Below are positions 1 through 6,417 of a stretch of DNA of 7,629 bases, piece by piece; positions within the stretch are counted from its first letter, which is position 1; each line of letters starts with the position of its first letter. The position numbers and the translations under genes are program-made. The notes under the pieces are model-generated. The model did not search any database. It saw only the letters and a list, made by a program, of their open reading frames with translations, and was not told where the DNA came from. The DNA lies in assembly GCA_011522825.1 (NCBI GenBank), contig WTIG01000215.1, positions 1-7,629 of the forward strand, read 5' to 3'. The stretch comes from Puniceicoccaceae bacterium (GTDB lineage: Bacteria > Verrucomicrobiota > Verrucomicrobiia > Opitutales > Coraliomargaritaceae).

Positions 1-80
1 TTTGCCATATTTCTATAATAAAAAAAACTAGGTGAATCGCAAAATAAAAAATCAAAAATCAAATAATTATAGGCAAATAA

Positions 81-108
81 TGTGCCAATTAAGTAAAAAG
101 CGGGCACA
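81..108 (-). other. Weak inverted repeat downstream of ilvE
   Basis: TGTGCC at 81-86 pairs perfectly with GGCACA at 103-108 around a 16-base loop, starting about 21 bases beyond the ilvE stop codon in the direction of ilvE transcription. A competing smaller stem, GGCA (72-75) with TGCC (83-86), overlaps it. No clean run of T follows the stem on the minus strand, so it is not a textbook intrinsic terminator. It may protect the mRNA 3' end or be chance. The rest of 1-129 is AT-rich and I see no gene in it. Confidence 0.25.
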
Positions 109-129
109 ACTTATATAGCCTATCCAATT

Positions 130-996
130 TTAGAGACGTTTACCTTCCTTACTGACCTTAGCCTTAAATAGATCTAAAAACTGAGCTGTTACTTTGCCAG
201 GCTGACCATCACCAATTTTTCGAGAATCTACCTCAACAATTGGAATTAACTCAGCTGCAGTACCCGTTAAAAACATTTCATCAGCAATCCAAGTATCATA
301 ACGAGTCATTTCTGTTTCAATAAGCTCAATTTGAAGTTCTTTGGCTATATCGATAACAACTTCACGCGTTATGCCCTTAAGTGAACCAGAGGCAATTTTC
401 GGAGTATAGAGAATACCATCCTTGAGCATGAATATATTATCACCGGTACACTCTGCTACATAACCTTGGTCATTCAACATAATAGCTTCTTGATAACCTA
501 GATTTTGCGCTTCGATCTTGGCTAAAATATTATTCAAATAATTCAGCGACTTGATCATCGGCGGTAAGGCGGCTGAATTATTTCTCCGAGTCGGCACTGT
601 AATAATCTTCAGACCTTTCTCATAATACTCCTTCGGGTATAATTGTATATTATCTGCAATGATGATCAGTTGCGGCTGATTGCAATTTTTAATAGATAGA
701 CCTAAATTGCCAACACCTCTAGTAACCACTAAACGAATGTAACCATTCTCCAATCCATTTGCATTACATGTATCGCATACAGCTTGTGCAAGTGCTTCTC
801 TATCCAACGGGATATCTAGCATCAGTGCTTTGGCCGACATTTCCAATCGGATTAAGTGTTCCTCCAATTTAAAGATACACTTATTGTACAGGCGAATTCC
901 TTCGAAAACACCATCACCATATAAGAGCCCGTGATCAAAAACGGATATTTTAGCCTCTTCAGCATCGACCAATTGATTGTTTAAAAATATTTTCAT
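130..996 (-). CDS. ilvE: Branched-chain amino acid aminotransferase (PLP fold type IV)
   Basis: Cytoplasmic pyridoxal-phosphate enzyme that reversibly transfers the amino group between glutamate and the keto acids of leucine, isoleucine and valine: the last step of their synthesis and the first of their breakdown. The 288-residue protein is full length for the family. Visible signatures are YGDGVFEGIR (residues 26-35), the phosphate-contacting arginine in HLIRL (R50), the Schiff-base lysine in MIKSLNYLNN (K149), the glutamate expected to contact the pyridine nitrogen in AECTGDNIF (E182), GITRE at 208-212 and the cofactor loop TGTA (244-247). The YGDGVFEGIR form favours a branched-chain enzyme over D-amino-acid transaminase or aminodeoxychorismate lyase, but substrate choice is not certain from motifs. 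It starts at ATG 996 with no Shine-Dalgarno match. It lies 67 bases after acs on the same strand, so read-through is possible; no ilv or leu genes are beside it. Confidence 0.9.
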   Translation of the reverse strand: MKIFLNNQLVDAEEAKISVFDHGLLYGDGVFEGIRLYNKCIFKLEEHLIRLEMSAKALMLDIPLDREALAQAVCDTCNANGLENGYIRLVVTRGVGNLGLSIKNCNQPQLIIIADNIQLYPKEYYEKGLKIITVPTRRNNSAALPPMIKSLNYLNNILAKIEAQNLGYQEAIMLNDQGYVAECTGDNIFMLKDGILYTPKIASGSLKGITREVVIDIAKELQIELIETEMTRYDTWIADEMFLTGTAAELIPIVEVDSRKIGDGQPGKVTAQFLDLFKAKVSKEGKRL

Positions 997-1063
997 ATGA
1001 TAATGTGTTAGAGTGTGTGAAGTTTGCTTTTTGTCTAGCTTACAAATTCAATAAATTACTTTA

Positions 1064-3001
1064 TTAATTAAATTGTTTTTGTATCTCATCCACAACAGAA
1101 GGGTCAGCCAAAGTTGTGATGTTACCCAAATCATCGCCATCTGCAATGGATCGCAAAAGGCGACGCATGATTTTTCCTGAACGAGTTTTCGGAAGATCTG
1201 ATGAAAAAATGATTTTTTCTGGGCGAGCAAATTTACCAATACGCTTATCCACCAATTGTATTAAGTCTTTTTCTAATGCTTCATCGGCGGATTTTCCTTG
1301 GATAACCGTTGCAAAAGCTAGTAGCCCTTGTCCCTTGATGTCATGCTTAATGCCAATTACTGCCGCTTCAGCAATACTTTCATGTTCAACAAATATACTC
1401 TCTAATTCAGCGGTACCAATTCTATGGCCAGATACGTTCACCACATCATCAACTCGTCCTAAAATCCAATAATACCCATCCTCATCAACACGAGCACCAT
1501 CTCCAGGGAAATAATGGCGACCATTCCACTTACTCCAATAGGTATCAATGTAACGTTGCTGATCTCCGTAAATGCCTCGTAACATACCTGGCCACGGATG
1601 CTTAATCGCCAAAATACCCACATCAACTGTTTCGCCCTCTTCATTTAATACCAATGGCTCAATGCCAAAAAATGGAACCGTGGCACAGCCCGGCTTTGTT
1701 GGAATCGCTCCTGGTATAGGTGTGAGTAAATGACCACCCGTTTCCGTTTGCCACCATGTATCAACAATCGGGCACTTTGATGCACCAATCTTTTCATGAT
1801 ACCACATCCAAGCCTCTGGATTAATCGGTTCTCCAACTGTTCCCAGTAATCTCAAGCTACTTAAATCTTTGCCTTCTAACCAATGGTCACCCCACTTCAT
1901 AAAAGCACGAATTGCAGTCGGAGCTGTGTAAAAAGTTGTGACTTTATAGTCTTCAATTATATTCCAAAAGCGGTCAGGCTCAGGATGATTGGGTGCCCCT
2001 TCATAAATAACTTGGGTCGCACCATTCTGCAGAATACCGTATACAATGTAAGTATGTCCGGTAATCCAACCTACATCGGCAGTACACCAATACACATCCT
2101 CATCATTTAGGTCAAAAACGTACTTTGAAGTTATATAACTGAAGACTTGATAGCCTGCAGTCGTATGCATGATGCCTTTGGGTTTTCCCGTAGTCCCACT
2201 TGTATAAAGTAAGAATAAAAGATCTTCGGAGTCCATTTCTTCAGGCGGACATACGCTAGAACAATCTTCACTGATAACATCATAGTAGAAATCACGACCT
2301 TCTGTCATAGGACAATCAATCGCTACTTCTCCACCACGTTTAATGACAAGAACTTCACTGATTGAACTGCAGTTTGAAACCCCTTCATCAACGATTTTTT
2401 TCAACTCGAGAATTTTTCCTCTTCGGTAACCACCATCGGCAGTAATGACCATTCGTGCCTGACAATCTTCAACCCGATCCCGAATGGATTCAGATGAAAA
2501 CCCAGCGAATATCACAGAATGAACCGCACCTATTCGAGCACAGGCTAAAACGGCAAAAATTAATTCTGGAATCATAGGCAGATAAAGTGCAATGCGATCA
2601 CCTTTTTTGACCCCAAGAGATTTTAAAGCATTAGAAAAACGACATACCTCATCTAAGAGTTCCTTATATGTGAATGCCTTTTTATCGCCTGGCTCACCTT
2701 CCCAAAAAAATGCAACCTTATCCCCCTTTCCTGCTTCAACTTGCCGATCAAGGCAATTGTAGCTGATATTGGTTTTTGCATTGGTATACCATTGATAAAA
2801 GGGCGCATTGGATTCATCTAGCACTTTGTCCCATGGCTTAAACCAATGAAGCTCATTTGCAACATCAGACCAAAATTCTAAGGGCTTTTCTATACTCTTT
2901 TGGTAGAGTTCTTTATAGGCATCCATTCCGGCTATTTTAGCCTGCTTTACAAACTGGGGATTGGGGTTAAACTTTCTGTTTTCTTGGGATAAACTTTCCA
3001 T
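1064..3001 (-). CDS. acs: Acetyl-CoA synthetase (AMP-forming)
   Basis: Converts acetate, ATP and CoA to acetyl-CoA, AMP and pyrophosphate through an acetyl-adenylate; it lets the cell use low external acetate. At 645 residues it matches the usual length of about 650. An N-terminal ACAS-type segment (about 1-85) precedes the AMP-binding domain with YTSGTTGKPKG (266-276), GTVGEP (387-392) and DTWWQTETGG (414-423), whose W416 lies where the acetate-pocket tryptophan is expected. YFPGDGA (497-503) and the hinge GRVDDV with D518 follow. The C-terminal domain ends in PKTRSGKIMRR with K610, the catalytic lysine that protein acetyltransferases silence in other bacteria. All catalytic motifs look intact. 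The start is ATG 3001, with no clear Shine-Dalgarno sequence (TTCTCT precedes it). Two adjacent TAA codons end the gene. No acetyltransferase or deacetylase gene is visible nearby. It is divergent from the unrecognised gene at 3161. Confidence 0.97.
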   Translation of the reverse strand: MESLSQENRKFNPNPQFVKQAKIAGMDAYKELYQKSIEKPLEFWSDVANELHWFKPWDKVLDESNAPFYQWYTNAKTNISYNCLDRQVEAGKGDKVAFFWEGEPGDKKAFTYKELLDEVCRFSNALKSLGVKKGDRIALYLPMIPELIFAVLACARIGAVHSVIFAGFSSESIRDRVEDCQARMVITADGGYRRGKILELKKIVDEGVSNCSSISEVLVIKRGGEVAIDCPMTEGRDFYYDVISEDCSSVCPPEEMDSEDLLFLLYTSGTTGKPKGIMHTTAGYQVFSYITSKYVFDLNDEDVYWCTADVGWITGHTYIVYGILQNGATQVIYEGAPNHPEPDRFWNIIEDYKVTTFYTAPTAIRAFMKWGDHWLEGKDLSSLRLLGTVGEPINPEAWMWYHEKIGASKCPIVDTWWQTETGGHLLTPIPGAIPTKPGCATVPFFGIEPLVLNEEGETVDVGILAIKHPWPGMLRGIYGDQQRYIDTYWSKWNGRHYFPGDGARVDEDGYYWILGRVDDVVNVSGHRIGTAELESIFVEHESIAEAAVIGIKHDIKGQGLLAFATVIQGKSADEALEKDLIQLVDKRIGKFARPEKIIFSSDLPKTRSGKIMRRLLRSIADGDDLGNITTLADPSVVDEIQKQFN

Positions 3002-3030
3002 AGAGAATAATTTACTGTAATGTTTTAACG

Positions 3031-3072
3031 TATTTTTTGTTTTTATTATATACCGTCAATCATAAGAATTAA
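3031..3072 (-). promoter_or_regulatory. Candidate acs promoter
   Basis: Reading the minus strand towards acs, a perfect TATAAT lies at 3050-3045, giving a predicted leader of roughly 35-40 bases. The hexamer 17 bases upstream is TTTAAT, a poor -35. Alternatively TTGACG at 3059-3054 is a good -35 with only AAAAAT 16 bases later as -10. The two readings exclude each other and neither is strong on both boxes. The region is very AT-rich, so chance matches are likely. Confidence 0.3.
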
Positions 3073-3100
3073 AAAAGAGCCTAAATTAACAAATACCCAG

Positions 3101-3131
3101 TTGACATAAACTAGGAGAGATTCATCAAAAT
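3101..3131 (+). promoter_or_regulatory. Candidate promoter of the 3161 gene
   Basis: TTGACA at 3101-3106 is a perfect sigma-70-type -35 hexamer. The -10 partner is poor: CAAAAT at 3126-3131 with a 19-base spacer, or ATCAAA at 17. If used, it would leave a leader of about 20-25 bases before ATG 3161. The evidence rests on the -35 alone. Confidence 0.25.
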
Positions 3132-3160
3132 AGTAGAGTATCAACGAATTTAAATAAATC

Positions 3161-4936
3161 ATGGAAAATTTTGCAGAACAATGTTTGGACATGGCGCGTT
3201 CTATCTTAAGCCAAAACTTAGACGCCATTGAAGATAACGGGACAATCAGACCATTTCCAAATGAAAACGCAACCGGCCATGAATCAGGGCATGCGGCATT
3301 TGCAATTGGTGAATATTTTAGAGCAACAAACGAAGAAACACTAGACGGTCATAATTTATACGATCTTGCAGCACGTACTATCACTGCACAAGCCTTTGCT
3401 CAAGAAAGTCATGAAGGAGGTCTCGCTTATGCCAGCCTTGGCTTACTATCCTTCGGATCAGCAAAAGATAGAAATCCGATATGGGAGCGTTTGCTTGAAC
3501 CCACTCGGTCACAATTAGACGAACAGCTATTAGAACGAAATGATTACAATAATCATTACCAAGCCTTTAACATTGGTAAATCCGTCACCCGTTACAGCGT
3601 AGGTCTTTCAAAAAAAGACGAAACAGGAAAGTTGATTGATCGATTCCTAGAACGCATTGAGGAAAATTCATCTTCTGGATACTTCGATGACGTGGATAGT
3701 GATTCTAATAAACTTTCTGGCACATTCGATATTCTTGGAGCATCCTCATTTGTTTTTATCCGTCAAGCTCTTCAGCTACACGCTAATATTAATTTAAGGG
3801 AGCGAAAATTAGCCAGCCTTAGAACAAAGGCAGAAAAATATATAAAGCTTATACCCGATATGGTTCGCCAAGATGGAACGGGTTGGAGCTACGGTCGCTC
3901 AATTGGTGCCTATGGCCAAATGTACTCTATTAGCATCATTCTACAAGCGATGCGGGATGGATGGATTTCTAAAACACAAGCAGACCTCTACCAAGATACG
4001 GTAAAAAAACTATTTCTTAATTTCTTCATCACCTATCTTAATCAAGAACATGGCTATTTGGTCATTCGTGACGATGAACGAAACACGGAACCCGCTTACA
4101 CTAATCGTATCGCTAATTTTGATGCGGCTCGCTACCTCTGTCAGTGGTCACGATTGATAAAGTCGATTGGAAATAATTATCCTTCAGAAAACACACCTAA
4201 GCCAAGAAAAATTGGACGCTTTATCAATTTCGACAAAACCTCTAAAAAAGAACAAGGTTTGTTTGTTTACCAAGACCCAGATTCTGGACTGTCCTTTCAA
4301 TTACCCTTAGTTGCTCCACGTTCAGAACATATTGATACTTGCGACTATCTTGCATTTCCTCATGCGCCAGGAATATTTGATTGTCCGGTTAACAAATATA
4401 TGCCGATTCTGATTCCTGAATTAACTTTTGGCGATAAGACCATCATTCCTGCTTATTATGGTAAAAATTGTACCACTAAAGTAGGTATGCGCAATGCTCT
4501 TCAATTTTCTTACGAACAGCCCACTCTAATCACGAAAGAAGGTGTTTTTGCCAATGGCATCGGATCCTGCAAAGTCAATTGGGTCTTTTCTGGTGGAAAA
4601 ATTAATTGTGAGTATATTTTCAAAGTCGAAAATCAAATCCAATTAAATCGTATACGCTACTCGATCGCTATTTCTGCTCCACACTCAACCTACCGTATCG
4701 GAACCTCCTTTACTTTAGGCGAAGAAGGACATCGTGCAGAAGTTTTAAAAGATGATTTCCAGGCACAATGGAAACAAACGGAAACAGTTTCACAGGATCC
4801 AAATTACAGGACCCACAACGGTAAGATTCATTACATACAAACTCTTGAACGAGACCATCCACTGATCATGCGTAAGGGAACTGAATATCGCTTAGCCCTT
4901 TCTTTTGAGCCCGATATTACTTTTGCCGATGCTTAA
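3161..4936 (+). CDS. Uncharacterised 591-residue protein, possible alpha/alpha-toroid plus beta domain
   Basis: I do not recognise this gene. The ATG at 3161 is the first possible start, because an in-frame TAA lies at 3155-3157; no Shine-Dalgarno sequence precedes it. There is no signal peptide or membrane segment, so the product is probably cytoplasmic. Residues 1 to about 335 read as helices separated by conserved-looking loops: GHESGHAAF (39-47), HEGGLAYASLG (84-94), NNHYQAFNIGKS (130-141), GTFDILGASSF (187-197) and GWSYGRSIGAYGQMYS (241-256). Residues from about 350 to 591 look beta-rich. An aromatic-rich helical barrel followed by a beta domain is the plan of several polysaccharide lyase and glycosidase families, and the YGRS segment recalls DUF2264-type proteins. 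This is a resemblance in style, not an assignment. HESGH (40-44) also fits the HExxH metallopeptidase pattern. Codon use looks like that of its neighbours. hisF follows 33 bases downstream, so the two are probably co-transcribed. Confidence 0.85.
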   Translation: MENFAEQCLDMARSILSQNLDAIEDNGTIRPFPNENATGHESGHAAFAIGEYFRATNEETLDGHNLYDLAARTITAQAFAQESHEGGLAYASLGLLSFGSAKDRNPIWERLLEPTRSQLDEQLLERNDYNNHYQAFNIGKSVTRYSVGLSKKDETGKLIDRFLERIEENSSSGYFDDVDSDSNKLSGTFDILGASSFVFIRQALQLHANINLRERKLASLRTKAEKYIKLIPDMVRQDGTGWSYGRSIGAYGQMYSISIILQAMRDGWISKTQADLYQDTVKKLFLNFFITYLNQEHGYLVIRDDERNTEPAYTNRIANFDAARYLCQWSRLIKSIGNNYPSENTPKPRKIGRFINFDKTSKKEQGLFVYQDPDSGLSFQLPLVAPRSEHIDTCDYLAFPHAPGIFDCPVNKYMPILIPELTFGDKTIIPAYYGKNCTTKVGMRNALQFSYEQPTLITKEGVFANGIGSCKVNWVFSGGKINCEYIFKVENQIQLNRIRYSIAISAPHSTYRIGTSFTLGEEGHRAEVLKDDFQAQWKQTETVSQDPNYRTHNGKIHYIQTLERDHPLIMRKGTEYRLALSFEPDITFADA

Positions 4937-4969
4937 CCCTATTCTAAACTAACCCCCATTTTTTAGTCA

Positions 4970-5728
4970 GTGCTTTCTACACGAATCATACCTTGTCTCG
5001 ATGTTCATGCTGGAAGAGTCGTGAAAGGTGTACGCTTTGTTGATTTAATCGATGCAGGCGACCCCGTAGAACAAGCCAAAGCTTACGAAAAGCAAGGTGC
5101 TGACGAGCTAGTATTTTTAGATATCACCGCCTCTAATGAAGAGCGAAAGATCATGCTCGATGTAGTTGAACGCACTGCTTCTGAATGCTTTATGCCTTTA
5201 ACTGTCGGCGGTGGTTTAAGAAATCTAGAAGACATTCGTACTATGCTGAATGCCGGTGCAGATAAAGTGAGCTTAAATACTGCTGCTGTATTGAACCCAC
5301 AGCTGATATCAGATGCTTCCGATAAATTTGGAAACCAATGTATTGTCGTCGCAGTAGATGCAAAAAAAACATCGGATAATCAATGGCGAGTCTTTACCCA
5401 TGGAGGCAGAAACGATACAGGAAAAGACCTAATAGATTGGGTGAAAGAAGTTGAGCGCAGAGGTGCTGGTGAGATCTTATTAACCAGTATGGATGCCGAT
5501 GGAACAAAAGACGGATATGATTTAGCATTGAATCGACAAGTCAGTGAGTCGGTCGGCATTCCAATTATTGCCTCAGGTGGAGCAGGAAACCTAGATCATT
5601 TAGCGGATGCAGTCACTAAAGGCAAAGCGAATGCCGTACTAGCAGCATCTATCTTCCATTTTGGAACATACTCAATTGCCGAAGCTAAAGAGCACCTTAA
5701 ATCCTTGAATATTCCAGTAAGGCTTTAG
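4970..5728 (+). CDS. hisF: Imidazole glycerol phosphate synthase cyclase subunit
   Basis: The cyclase half of IGP synthase. With ammonia from the glutaminase subunit HisH it turns PRFAR into imidazole glycerol phosphate and AICAR, joining histidine and purine synthesis. The 252-residue (beta/alpha)8 barrel is full length. It keeps the catalytic aspartates D11 (IIPCLDVHAGRVVKG) and D130 (VAVDAKK), plus D51 and D176 (LTSMDADGT). The phosphate loops are VGGGLRN (79-85) and ASGGAGN (201-207). The start is GTG at 4970, chosen because the reading MLSTRIIPCLD matches the family N-terminus exactly; no in-frame ATG and no good Shine-Dalgarno sequence lie nearby. It sits 33 bases behind the unrecognised gene, and hisH, hisA and hisI are not in the window, so it appears separated from a his operon. 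It converges on mazG with 13 bases between stop codons. Confidence 0.97.
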   Translation: MLSTRIIPCLDVHAGRVVKGVRFVDLIDAGDPVEQAKAYEKQGADELVFLDITASNEERKIMLDVVERTASECFMPLTVGGGLRNLEDIRTMLNAGADKVSLNTAAVLNPQLISDASDKFGNQCIVVAVDAKKTSDNQWRVFTHGGRNDTGKDLIDWVKEVERRGAGEILLTSMDADGTKDGYDLALNRQVSESVGIPIIASGGAGNLDHLADAVTKGKANAVLAASIFHFGTYSIAEAKEHLKSLNIPVRL

Positions 5729-5735
5729 AGCTTAC
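5717..5735. terminator. Possible bidirectional hairpin at the hisF/mazG junction
   Basis: GTAAG (5717-5721) and CT (5723-5724) pair with AG (5729-5730) and CTTAC (5731-5735), giving a seven-pair stem with one bulged G and the loop TTAG. The hairpin spans the hisF stop codon and lies 6 bases past the mazG stop codon, where a shared terminator for convergent genes would be expected. Neither side has a following T tract, so it may be only an mRNA 3' structure or chance. Confidence 0.3.
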
Positions 5736-5741
5736 CGAATA

Positions 5742-6410
5742 TTAACCTTCTCTAGATTCAATAGTATCTACGAGATTTTGAGCATAACGCCTCAATGCAG
5801 ACTCAGGCTCGATCTTATTATCTTTGCACCAAGCTACTAGATTATACAATAAAGCCCCGATTGTAGATTCATCCATAGTTTTAGCACCTAAAAGCTTCTC
5901 TATAGAATCAGAGTCATAAAACTCAGATGCATCGATTGATTTTTTTACTATCTGCTTATGAATATCTTCGGCAAACATCAAAGCAGGCAACTGAGGTGGC
6001 AAATCCTTGAATACACCAGTGGCTACAAATCCTCGTTTTTTTTCATTGGATTTAATTAATTCCCAACGATCCAAGACTGAATCACTGGTCTTTAAATCTT
6101 TTTCGTCTCCAAATACGTGAGGATGCCTACGAACAAGTTTATCATTTAATACTTCACAAACAGAATCAAAGTCGAATTGACCATTCTCTTTTGCGATTTG
6201 TGCATGAAATATGACTTGAAGCAATACATCCCCGAGCTCCTCTTCCATATGCTCCATATCCAAACGGTCTATTGTCTGAAGCAATTCACAACATTCATCA
6301 ATTAAGCAGTCGGTGATGGATTGGTGCGTTTGCTCAATATCCCAAGGGCAACCTGTTTCTGGATCCCTTAACTTGGCGACTGTTACTAACAGTTTTTCAA
6401 TTCCCGACAT
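5742..6410 (-). CDS. mazG: Nucleoside triphosphate pyrophosphohydrolase MazG, C-terminal domain degenerate
   Basis: All-alpha house-cleaning enzyme that hydrolyses NTPs and dNTPs to monophosphates and pyrophosphate; in E. coli it also affects stringent-response signalling. The family signature LRDPETGCPWD is at 14-24. The N-terminal domain keeps the Mg-binding pattern E39xxE42 ... E58xxD61 (DECCELL, EEELGDVLLQ), followed by KLVRRHPHVFGD (91-102) and the linker LPPQLPALMFAEDIHKQ. The repeat that forms the second MazG domain in E. coli is shortened. Its expected EELGDLLF is replaced by DESTIGALLYNLV (180-192), and the preceding ExxE helix is not apparent, although the tail EPESALRRYAQNLVDTIE still resembles the family's end. 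At 222 residues it is shorter than the 263 of the E. coli protein. ATG 6410 lies 7 bases after the hisS stop codon, so the two genes are very likely co-transcribed. A partial Shine-Dalgarno match (TAGAG) overlaps the end of hisS. Confidence 0.93.
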   Translation of the reverse strand: MSGIEKLLVTVAKLRDPETGCPWDIEQTHQSITDCLIDECCELLQTIDRLDMEHMEEELGDVLLQVIFHAQIAKENGQFDFDSVCEVLNDKLVRRHPHVFGDEKDLKTSDSVLDRWELIKSNEKKRGFVATGVFKDLPPQLPALMFAEDIHKQIVKKSIDASEFYDSDSIEKLLGAKTMDESTIGALLYNLVAWCKDNKIEPESALRRYAQNLVDTIESREG

Positions 6411-6417
6411 AATAACT

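Noticed and set aside
1..40. TATAAT at 14-19 on the plus strand as a promoter
   Set aside because: No suitable -35 is visible in the window and no plus-strand gene follows before the antisense ilvE; AT-rich chance match.
30..70. Short A-rich repeats (AAAATC units near 46-61)
   Set aside because: Too short and low-complexity to be called a repeat array; no CRISPR-like spacing.
1116..1472. 118-codon open frame on the plus strand
   Set aside because: It lies wholly antisense to acs, and its translation has no recognisable domain; it is a shadow of the strongly supported gene.
1883..2110. 75-codon open frame on the plus strand
   Set aside because: Antisense to the acs AMP-binding domain, short, and without plausible protein features.
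3046..3228. 60-codon minus-strand open frame spanning the divergent spacer
   Set aside because: It overlaps the start of the 3161 gene and the candidate acs promoter, and its low-complexity hydrophobic translation looks like AT-rich noise.
5742..6410. mazG as part of a mazEF toxin-antitoxin locus
   Set aside because: No mazE- or mazF-like gene is adjacent; the neighbours are hisS and hisF, so this is stand-alone house-cleaning mazG.
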